Source: Brassica napus (taxonomy: Eukaryota; Streptophyta; Magnoliopsida; Brassicales; Brassicaceae). From it: a DNA stretch of 64,000 nt. Made by a program: the position numbers and the translations under genes. The stretch lies in the NCBI RefSeq assembly GCF_020379485.1, contig NW_026015764.1:1-64000 (forward strand), written 5' to 3'. This document shows, piece by piece, positions 49,101 to 61,100 of this stretch (position 1 is its first letter; every line of letters begins with the position of its first letter). The notes under the pieces were generated by a model. The model was given only the letters and a program-made list of their open reading frames with translations. It had not been told where the DNA came from and ran no database searches.

Positions 49101-52100
49101 TTTGTAAGAAGCTTGATTTGGATACATAAAGTGGTGGAGAATCACCAGGAAGTTGAATAAATCTCATAGGAGTTGGGATGAAGAAGTTATCCCACTTTCA
49201 AATCAGGTGATTCCAGTTTCCCAGTTTGGGAATAGGACAGCTTCTTCGTCGTTCCAATCAAACCAGGATGAATCACTTTGTAAGAAGCTTGATTTGGATA
49301 CATAAAGTGGTGGAGAATCACCAGGAAGTTGAATAAATCTCATAGGAGTTGGGATGAAGAAGTTATCCCACTTTCAAATCAGGTGATTCCAGTTTCCCAG
49401 TTTGGGAATAGGACAGCTTCTTCGTCGTTCCAATCAAACCAGGATGAATCACTTTGTAAGAAGCTTGATTTGGATACATAAAGTGGTGGAGAATCACCAG
49501 GAAGTTGAATAAATCTCATAGGAGTTGGGATGAAGAAGTTATCCCACTTTCAAATCAGGTGATTCCAGTTTCCCAGTTTGGGAATAGGACAGCTTCTTCG
49601 TCGTTCCAATCAAACCAGGATGAATCACTTTGTAAGAAGCTTGATTTGGATACATAAAGTGGTGGAGAATCACCAGGAAGTTGAATAAATCTCATAGGAG
49701 TTGGGATGAAGAAGTTATCCCACTTTCAAATCAGGTGATTCCAGTTTCCCAGTTTGGGAATAGGACAGCTTCTTCGTCGTTCCAATCAAACCAGGATGAA
49801 TCACTTTGTAAGAAGCTTGATTTGGATACATAAAGTGGTGGAGAATCACCAGGAAGTTGAATAAATCTCATAGGAGTTGGGATGAAGAAGTTATCCCACT
49901 TTCAAATCAGGTGATTCCAGTTTCCCAGTTTGGGAATAGGACAGCTTCTTCGTCGTTCCAATCAAACCAGGATGAATCACTTTGTAAGAAGCTTGATTTG
50001 GATACATAAAGTGGTGGAGAATCACCAGGAAGTTGAATAAATCTCATAGGAGTTGGGATGAAGAAGTTATCCCACTTTCAAATCAGGTGATTCCAGTTTC
50101 CCAGTTTGGGAATAGGACAGCTTCTTCGTCGTTCCAATCAAACCAGGATGAATCACTTTGTAAGAAGCTTGATTTGGATACATAAAGTGGTGGAGAATCA
50201 CCAGGAAGTTGAATAAATCTCATAGGAGTTGGGATGAAGAAGTTATCCCACTTTCAAATCAGGTGATTCCAGTTTCCCAGTTTGGGAATAGGACAGCTTC
50301 TTCGTCGTTCCAATCAAACCAGGATGAATCACTTTGTAAGAAGCTTGATTTGGATACATAAAGTGGTGGAGAATCACCAGGAAGTTGAATAAATCTCATA
50401 GGAGTTGGGATGAAGAAGTTATCCCACTTTCAAATCAGGTGATTCCAGTTTCCCAGTTTGGGAATAGGACAGCTTCTTCGTCGTTCCAATCAAACCAGGA
50501 TGAATCACTTTGTAAGAAGCTTGATTTGGATACATAAAGTGGTGGAGAATCACCAGGAAGTTGAATAAATCTCATAGGAGTTGGGATGAAGAAGTTATCC
50601 CACTTTCAAATCAGGTGATTCCAGTTTCCCAGTTTGGGAATAGGACAGCTTCTTCGTCGTTCCAATCAAACCAGGATGAATCACTTTGTAAGAAGCTTGA
50701 TTTGGATACATAAAGTGGTGGAGAATCACCAGGAAGTTGAATAAATCTCATAGGAGTTGGGATGAAGAAGTTATCCCACTTTCAAATCAGGTGATTCCAG
50801 TTTCCCAGTTTGGGAATAGGACAGCTTCTTCGTCGTTCCAATCAAACCAGGATGAATCACTTTGTAAGAAGCTTGATTTGGATACATAAAGTGGTGGAGA
50901 ATCACCAGGAAGTTGAATAAATCTCATAGGAGTTGGGATGAAGAAGTTATCCCACTTTCAAATCAGGTGATTCCAGTTTCCCAGTTTGGGAATAGGACAG
51001 CTTCTTCGTCGTTCCAATCAAACCAGGATGAATCACTTTGTAAGAAGCTTGATTTGGATACATAAAGTGGTGGAGAATCACCAGGAAGTTGAATAAATCT
51101 CATAGGAGTTGGGATGAAGAAGTTATCCCACTTTCAAATCAGGTGATTCCAGTTTCCCAGTTTGGGAATAGGACAGCTTCTTCGTCGTTCCAATCAAACC
51201 AGGATGAATCACTTTGTAAGAAGCTTGATTTGGATACATAAAGTGGTGGAGAATCACCAGGAAGTTGAATAAATCTCATAGGAGTTGGGATGAAGAAGTT
51301 ATCCCACTTTCAAATCAGGTGATTCCAGTTTCCCAGTTTGGGAATAGGACAGCTTCTTCGTCGTTCCAATCAAACCAGGATGAATCACTTTGTAAGAAGC
51401 TTGATTTGGATACATAAAGTGGTGGAGAATCACCAGGAAGTTGAATAAATCTCATAGGAGTTGGGATGAAGAAGTTATCCCACTTTCAAATCAGGTGATT
51501 CCAGTTTCCCAGTTTGGGAATAGGACAGCTTCTTCGTCGTTCCAATCAAACCAGGATGAATCACTTTGTAAGAAGCTTGATTTGGATACATAAAGTGGTG
51601 GAGAATCACCAGGAAGTTGAATAAATCTCATAGGAGTTGGGATGAAGAAGTTATCCCACTTTCAAATCAGGTGATTCCAGTTTCCCAGTTTGGGAATAGG
51701 ACAGCTTCTTCGTCGTTCCAATCAAACCAGGATGAATCACTTTGTAAGAAGCTTGATTTGGATACATAAAGTGGTGGAGAATCACCAGGAAGTTGAATAA
51801 ATCTCATAGGAGTTGGGATGAAGAAGTTATCCCACTTTCAAATCAGGTGATTCCAGTTTCCCAGTTTGGGAATAGGACAGCTTCTTCGTCGTTCCAATCA
51901 AACCAGGATGAATCACTTTGTAAGAAGCTTGATTTGGATACATAAAGTGGTGGAGAATCACCAGGAAGTTGAATAAATCTCATAGGAGTTGGGATGAAGA
52001 AGTTATCCCACTTTCAAATCAGGTGATTCCAGTTTCCCAGTTTGGGAATAGGACAGCTTCTTCGTCGTTCCAATCAAACCAGGATGAATCACTTTGTAAG

Positions 52101-55100
52101 AAGCTTGATTTGGATACATAAAGTGGTGGAGAATCACCAGGAAGTTGAATAAATCTCATAGGAGTTGGGATGAAGAAGTTATCCCACTTTCAAATCAGGT
52201 GATTCCAGTTTCCCAGTTTGGGAATAGGACAGCTTCTTCGTCGTTCCAATCAAACCAGGATGAATCACTTTGTAAGAAGCTTGATTTGGATACATAAAGT
52301 GGTGGAGAATCACCAGGAAGTTGAATAAATCTCATAGGAGTTGGGATGAAGAAGTTATCCCACTTTCAAATCAGGTGATTCCAGTTTCCCAGTTTGGGAA
52401 TAGGACAGCTTCTTCGTCGTTCCAATCAAACCAGGATGAATCACTTTGTAAGAAGCTTGATTTGGATACATAAAGTGGTGGAGAATCACCAGGAAGTTGA
52501 ATAAATCTCATAGGAGTTGGGATGAAGAAGTTATCCCACTTTCAAATCAGGTGATTCCAGTTTCCCAGTTTGGGAATAGGACAGCTTCTTCGTCGTTCCA
52601 ATCAAACCAGGATGAATCACTTTGTAAGAAGCTTGATTTGGATACATAAAGTGGTGGAGAATCACCAGGAAGTTGAATAAATCTCATAGGAGTTGGGATG
52701 AAGAAGTTATCCCACTTTCAAATCAGGTGATTCCAGTTTCCCAGTTTGGGAATAGGACAGCTTCTTCGTCGTTCCAATCAAACCAGGATGAATCACTTTG
52801 TAAGAAGCTTGATTTGGATACATAAAGTGGTGGAGAATCACCAGGAAGTTGAATAAATCTCATAGGAGTTGGGATGAAGAAGTTATCCCACTTTCAAATC
52901 AGGTGATTCCAGTTTCCCAGTTTGGGAATAGGACAGCTTCTTCGTCGTTCCAATCAAACCAGGATGAATCACTTTGTAAGAAGCTTGATTTGGATACATA
53001 AAGTGGTGGAGAATCACCAGGAAGTTGAATAAATCTCATAGGAGTTGGGATGAAGAAGTTATCCCACTTTCAAATCAGGTGATTCCAGTTTCCCAGTTTG
53101 GGAATAGGACAGCTTCTTCGTCGTTCCAATCAAACCAGGATGAATCACTTTGTAAGAAGCTTGATTTGGATACATAAAGTGGTGGAGAATCACCAGGAAG
53201 TTGAATAAATCTCATAGGAGTTGGGATGAAGAAGTTATCCCACTTTCAAATCAGGTGATTCCAGTTTCCCAGTTTGGGAATAGGACAGCTTCTTCGTCGT
53301 TCCAATCAAACCAGGATGAATCACTTTGTAAGAAGCTTGATTTGGATACATAAAGTGGTGGAGAATCACCAGGAAGTTGAATAAATCTCATAGGAGTTGG
53401 GATGAAGAAGTTATCCCACTTTCAAATCAGGTGATTCCAGTTTCCCAGTTTGGGAATAGGACAGCTTCTTCGTCGTTCCAATCAAACCAGGATGAATCAC
53501 TTTGTAAGAAGCTTGATTTGGATACATAAAGTGGTGGAGAATCACCAGGAAGTTGAATAAATCTCATAGGAGTTGGGATGAAGAAGTTATCCCACTTTCA
53601 AATCAGGTGATTCCAGTTTCCCAGTTTGGGAATAGGACAGCTTCTTCGTCGTTCCAATCAAACCAGGATGAATCACTTTGTAAGAAGCTTGATTTGGATA
53701 CATAAAGTGGTGGAGAATCACCAGGAAGTTGAATAAATCTCATAGGAGTTGGGATGAAGAAGTTATCCCACTTTCAAATCAGGTGATTCCAGTTTCCCAG
53801 TTTGGGAATAGGACAGCTTCTTCGTCGTTCCAATCAAACCAGGATGAATCACTTTGTAAGAAGCTTGATTTGGATACATAAAGTGGTGGAGAATCACCAG
53901 GAAGTTGAATAAATCTCATAGGAGTTGGGATGAAGAAGTTATCCCACTTTCAAATCAGGTGATTCCAGTTTCCCAGTTTGGGAATAGGACAGCTTCTTCG
54001 TCGTTCCAATCAAACCAGGATGAATCACTTTGTAAGAAGCTTGATTTGGATACATAAAGTGGTGGAGAATCACCAGGAAGTTGAATAAATCTCATAGGAG
54101 TTGGGATGAAGAAGTTATCCCACTTTCAAATCAGGTGATTCCAGTTTCCCAGTTTGGGAATAGGACAGCTTCTTCGTCGTTCCAATCAAACCAGGATGAA
54201 TCACTTTGTAAGAAGCTTGATTTGGATACATAAAGTGGTGGAGAATCACCAGGAAGTTGAATAAATCTCATAGGAGTTGGGATGAAGAAGTTATCCCACT
54301 TTCAAATCAGGTGATTCCAGTTTCCCAGTTTGGGAATAGGACAGCTTCTTCGTCGTTCCAATCAAACCAGGATGAATCACTTTGTAAGAAGCTTGATTTG
54401 GATACATAAAGTGGTGGAGAATCACCAGGAAGTTGAATAAATCTCATAGGAGTTGGGATGAAGAAGTTATCCCACTTTCAAATCAGGTGATTCCAGTTTC
54501 CCAGTTTGGGAATAGGACAGCTTCTTCGTCGTTCCAATCAAACCAGGATGAATCACTTTGTAAGAAGCTTGATTTGGATACATAAAGTGGTGGAGAATCA
54601 CCAGGAAGTTGAATAAATCTCATAGGAGTTGGGATGAAGAAGTTATCCCACTTTCAAATCAGGTGATTCCAGTTTCCCAGTTTGGGAATAGGACAGCTTC
54701 TTCGTCGTTCCAATCAAACCAGGATGAATCACTTTGTAAGAAGCTTGATTTGGATACATAAAGTGGTGGAGAATCACCAGGAAGTTGAATAAATCTCATA
54801 GGAGTTGGGATGAAGAAGTTATCCCACTTTCAAATCAGGTGATTCCAGTTTCCCAGTTTGGGAATAGGACAGCTTCTTCGTCGTTCCAATCAAACCAGGA
54901 TGAATCACTTTGTAAGAAGCTTGATTTGGATACATAAAGTGGTGGAGAATCACCAGGAAGTTGAATAAATCTCATAGGAGTTGGGATGAAGAAGTTATCC
55001 CACTTTCAAATCAGGTGATTCCAGTTTCCCAGTTTGGGAATAGGACAGCTTCTTCGTCGTTCCAATCAAACCAGGATGAATCACTTTGTAAGAAGCTTGA

Positions 55101-58100
55101 TTTGGATACATAAAGTGGTGGAGAATCACCAGGAAGTTGAATAAATCTCATAGGAGTTGGGATGAAGAAGTTATCCCACTTTCAAATCAGGTGATTCCAG
55201 TTTCCCAGTTTGGGAATAGGACAGCTTCTTCGTCGTTCCAATCAAACCAGGATGAATCACTTTGTAAGAAGCTTGATTTGGATACATAAAGTGGTGGAGA
55301 ATCACCAGGAAGTTGAATAAATCTCATAGGAGTTGGGATGAAGAAGTTATCCCACTTTCAAATCAGGTGATTCCAGTTTCCCAGTTTGGGAATAGGACAG
55401 CTTCTTCGTCGTTCCAATCAAACCAGGATGAATCACTTTGTAAGAAGCTTGATTTGGATACATAAAGTGGTGGAGAATCACCAGGAAGTTGAATAAATCT
55501 CATAGGAGTTGGGATGAAGAAGTTATCCCACTTTCAAATCAGGTGATTCCAGTTTCCCAGTTTGGGAATAGGACAGCTTCTTCGTCGTTCCAATCAAACC
55601 AGGATGAATCACTTTGTAAGAAGCTTGATTTGGATACATAAAGTGGTGGAGAATCACCAGGAAGTTGAATAAATCTCATAGGAGTTGGGATGAAGAAGTT
55701 ATCCCACTTTCAAATCAGGTGATTCCAGTTTCCCAGTTTGGGAATAGGACAGCTTCTTCGTCGTTCCAATCAAACCAGGATGAATCACTTTGTAAGAAGC
55801 TTGATTTGGATACATAAAGTGGTGGAGAATCACCAGGAAGTTGAATAAATCTCATAGGAGTTGGGATGAAGAAGTTATCCCACTTTCAAATCAGGTGATT
55901 CCAGTTTCCCAGTTTGGGAATAGGACAGCTTCTTCGTCGTTCCAATCAAACCAGGATGAATCACTTTGTAAGAAGCTTGATTTGGATACATAAAGTGGTG
56001 GAGAATCACCAGGAAGTTGAATAAATCTCATAGGAGTTGGGATGAAGAAGTTATCCCACTTTCAAATCAGGTGATTCCAGTTTCCCAGTTTGGGAATAGG
56101 ACAGCTTCTTCGTCGTTCCAATCAAACCAGGATGAATCACTTTGTAAGAAGCTTGATTTGGATACATAAAGTGGTGGAGAATCACCAGGAAGTTGAATAA
56201 ATCTCATAGGAGTTGGGATGAAGAAGTTATCCCACTTTCAAATCAGGTGATTCCAGTTTCCCAGTTTGGGAATAGGACAGCTTCTTCGTCGTTCCAATCA
56301 AACCAGGATGAATCACTTTGTAAGAAGCTTGATTTGGATACATAAAGTGGTGGAGAATCACCAGGAAGTTGAATAAATCTCATAGGAGTTGGGATGAAGA
56401 AGTTATCCCACTTTCAAATCAGGTGATTCCAGTTTCCCAGTTTGGGAATAGGACAGCTTCTTCGTCGTTCCAATCAAACCAGGATGAATCACTTTGTAAG
56501 AAGCTTGATTTGGATACATAAAGTGGTGGAGAATCACCAGGAAGTTGAATAAATCTCATAGGAGTTGGGATGAAGAAGTTATCCCACTTTCAAATCAGGT
56601 GATTCCAGTTTCCCAGTTTGGGAATAGGACAGCTTCTTCGTCGTTCCAATCAAACCAGGATGAATCACTTTGTAAGAAGCTTGATTTGGATACATAAAGT
56701 GGTGGAGAATCACCAGGAAGTTGAATAAATCTCATAGGAGTTGGGATGAAGAAGTTATCCCACTTTCAAATCAGGTGATTCCAGTTTCCCAGTTTGGGAA
56801 TAGGACAGCTTCTTCGTCGTTCCAATCAAACCAGGATGAATCACTTTGTAAGAAGCTTGATTTGGATACATAAAGTGGTGGAGAATCACCAGGAAGTTGA
56901 ATAAATCTCATAGGAGTTGGGATGAAGAAGTTATCCCACTTTCAAATCAGGTGATTCCAGTTTCCCAGTTTGGGAATAGGACAGCTTCTTCGTCGTTCCA
57001 ATCAAACCAGGATGAATCACTTTGTAAGAAGCTTGATTTGGATACATAAAGTGGTGGAGAATCACCAGGAAGTTGAATAAATCTCATAGGAGTTGGGATG
57101 AAGAAGTTATCCCACTTTCAAATCAGGTGATTCCAGTTTCCCAGTTTGGGAATAGGACAGCTTCTTCGTCGTTCCAATCAAACCAGGATGAATCACTTTG
57201 TAAGAAGCTTGATTTGGATACATAAAGTGGTGGAGAATCACCAGGAAGTTGAATAAATCTCATAGGAGTTGGGATGAAGAAGTTATCCCACTTTCAAATC
57301 AGGTGATTCCAGTTTCCCAGTTTGGGAATAGGACAGCTTCTTCGTCGTTCCAATCAAACCAGGATGAATCACTTTGTAAGAAGCTTGATTTGGATACATA
57401 AAGTGGTGGAGAATCACCAGGAAGTTGAATAAATCTCATAGGAGTTGGGATGAAGAAGTTATCCCACTTTCAAATCAGGTGATTCCAGTTTCCCAGTTTG
57501 GGAATAGGACAGCTTCTTCGTCGTTCCAATCAAACCAGGATGAATCACTTTGTAAGAAGCTTGATTTGGATACATAAAGTGGTGGAGAATCACCAGGAAG
57601 TTGAATAAATCTCATAGGAGTTGGGATGAAGAAGTTATCCCACTTTCAAATCAGGTGATTCCAGTTTCCCAGTTTGGGAATAGGACAGCTTCTTCGTCGT
57701 TCCAATCAAACCAGGATGAATCACTTTGTAAGAAGCTTGATTTGGATACATAAAGTGGTGGAGAATCACCAGGAAGTTGAATAAATCTCATAGGAGTTGG
57801 GATGAAGAAGTTATCCCACTTTCAAATCAGGTGATTCCAGTTTCCCAGTTTGGGAATAGGACAGCTTCTTCGTCGTTCCAATCAAACCAGGATGAATCAC
57901 TTTGTAAGAAGCTTGATTTGGATACATAAAGTGGTGGAGAATCACCAGGAAGTTGAATAAATCTCATAGGAGTTGGGATGAAGAAGTTATCCCACTTTCA
58001 AATCAGGTGATTCCAGTTTCCCAGTTTGGGAATAGGACAGCTTCTTCGTCGTTCCAATCAAACCAGGATGAATCACTTTGTAAGAAGCTTGATTTGGATA

Positions 58101-61100
58101 CATAAAGTGGTGGAGAATCACCAGGAAGTTGAATAAATCTCATAGGAGTTGGGATGAAGAAGTTATCCCACTTTCAAATCAGGTGATTCCAGTTTCCCAG
58201 TTTGGGAATAGGACAGCTTCTTCGTCGTTCCAATCAAACCAGGATGAATCACTTTGTAAGAAGCTTGATTTGGATACATAAAGTGGTGGAGAATCACCAG
58301 GAAGTTGAATAAATCTCATAGGAGTTGGGATGAAGAAGTTATCCCACTTTCAAATCAGGTGATTCCAGTTTCCCAGTTTGGGAATAGGACAGCTTCTTCG
58401 TCGTTCCAATCAAACCAGGATGAATCACTTTGTAAGAAGCTTGATTTGGATACATAAAGTGGTGGAGAATCACCAGGAAGTTGAATAAATCTCATAGGAG
58501 TTGGGATGAAGAAGTTATCCCACTTTCAATCATCAGTGATTCCAGTTTCCCAGTTTGGGAATAGGACAGCTTCTTCGTCGTTCCAATCAAACCAGGATGA
58601 ATCACTTTGTAAGAAGCTTGATTTGGATACATAAAGTGTTGGAGAATCACCAGGAAGTTGAATAAATCTCATAGGAGTTGGGATGAAGAAGTTATCCCAC
58701 TTTCAAATCAGGTGATTCCAGTTTCCCAGTTTGGGAATAGGACAGCTTCTTCGTCGTTCCAATCAAACCAGGATGAATCACTTTGTAAGAAGCTTGATTT
58801 GGATACATAAAGTGGTGGAGAATCACCAGGAAGTTGAATAAATCTCATAGGAGTTGGGATGAAGAAGTTATCCCACTTTCAAATCAGGTGATTCCAGTTT
58901 CCCAGTTTGGGAATAGGACAGCTTCTTCGTCGTTCCAATCAAACCAGGATGAATCACTTTGTAAGAAGCTTGATTTGGATACATAAAGTGGTGGAGAATC
59001 ACCAGGAAGTTGAATAAATCTCATAGGAGTTGGGATGAAGAAGTTATCCCACTTTCAAATCAGGTGATTCCAGTTTCCCAGTTTGGGAATAGGACAGCTT
59101 CTTCGTCGTTCCAATCAAACCAGGATGAATCACTTTGTAAGAAGCTTGATTTGGATACATAAAGTGGTGGAGAATCACCAGGAAGTTGAATAAATCTCAT
59201 AGGAGTTGGGATGAAGAAGTTATCCCACTTTCAAATCAGGTGATTCCAGTTTCCCAGTTTGGGAATAGGACAGCTTCTTCGTCGTTCCAATCAAACCAGG
59301 ATGAATCACTTTGTAAGAAGCTTGATTTGGATACATAAAGTGGTGGAGAATCACCAGGAAGTTGAATAAATCTCATAGGAGTTGGGATGAAGAAGTTATC
59401 CCACTTTCAAATCAGGTGATTCCAGTTTCCCAGTTTGGGAATAGGACAGCTTCTTCGTCGTTCCAATCAAACCAGGATGAATCACTTTGTAAGAAGCTTG
59501 ATTTGGATACATAAAGTGGTGGAGAATCACCAGGAAGTTGAATAAATCTCATAGGAGTTGGGATGAAGAAGTTATCCCACTTTCAAATCAGGTGATTCCA
59601 GTTTCCCAGTTTGGGAATAGGACAGCTTCTTCGTCGTTCCAATCAAACCAGGATGAATCACTTTGTAAGAAGCTTGATTTGGATACATAAAGTGGTGGAG
59701 AATCACCAGGAAGTTGAATAAATCTCATAGGAGTTGGGATGAAGAAGTTATCCCACTTTCAAATCAGGTGATTCCAGTTTCCCAGTTTGGGAATAGGACA
59801 GCTTCTTCGTCGTTCCAATCAAACCAGGATGAATCACTTTGTAAGAAGCTTGATTTGGATACATAAAGTGGTGGAGAATCACCAGGAAGTTGAATAAATC
59901 TCATAGGAGTTGGGATGAAGAAGTTATCCCACTTTCAAATCAGGTGATTCCAGTTTCCCAGTTTGGGAATAGGACAGCTTCTTCGTCGTTCCAATCAAAC
60001 CAGGATGAATCACTTTGTAAGAAGCTTGATTTGGATACATAAAGTGGTGGAGAATCACCAGGAAGTTGAATAAATCTCATAGGAGTTGGGATGAAGAAGT
60101 TATCCCACTTTCAAATCAGGTGATTCCAGTTTCCCAGTTTGGGAATAGGACAGCTTCTTCGTCGTTCCAATCAAACCAGGATGAATCACTTTGTAAGAAG
60201 CTTGATTTGGATACATAAAGTGGTGGAGAATCACCAGGAAGTTGAATAAATCTCATAGGAGTTGGGATGAAGAAGTTATCCCACTTTCAAATCAGGTGAT
60301 TCCAGTTTCCCAGTTTGGGAATAGGACAGCTTCTTCGTCGTTCCAATCAAACCAGGATGAATCACTTTGTAAGAAGCTTGATTTGGATACATAAAGTGGT
60401 GGAGAATCACCAGGAAGTTGAATAAATCTCATAGGAGTTGGGATGAAGAAGTTATCCCACTTTCAAATCAGGTGATTCCAGTTTCCCAGTTTGGGAATAG
60501 GACAGCTTCTTCGTCGTTCCAATCAAACCAGGATGAATCACTTTGTAAGAAGCTTGATTTGGATACATAAAGTGGTGGAGAATCACCAGGAAGTTGAATA
60601 AATCTCATAGGAGTTGGGATGAAGAAGTTATCCCACTTTCAAATCAGGTGATTCCAGTTTCCCAGTTGGGAATAGGACAGCTTCTTCGTCGTTCCAATCA
60701 AACCAGGATGAATCACTTTGTAAGAAGCTTGATTTGGATACATAAAGTGGTGGAGAATCACCAGGAAGTTGAATAAATCTCATAGGAGTTGGGATGAAGA
60801 AGTTATCCCACTTTCAAATCAGGTGATTCCAGTTTCCCAGTTTGGGAATAGGACAGCTTCTTCGTCGTTCCAATCAAACCAGGATGAATCACTTTGTAAG
60901 AAGCTTGATTTGGATACATAAAGTGGTGGAGAATCACCAGGAAGTTGAATAAATCTCATAGGAGTTGGGATGAAGAAGTTATCCCACTTTCAAATCAGGT
61001 GATTCCAGTTTCCCAGTTTGGGAATAGGACAGCTTCTTCGTCGTTCCAATCAAACCAGGATGAATCACTTTGTAAGAAGCTTGATTTGGATACATAAAGT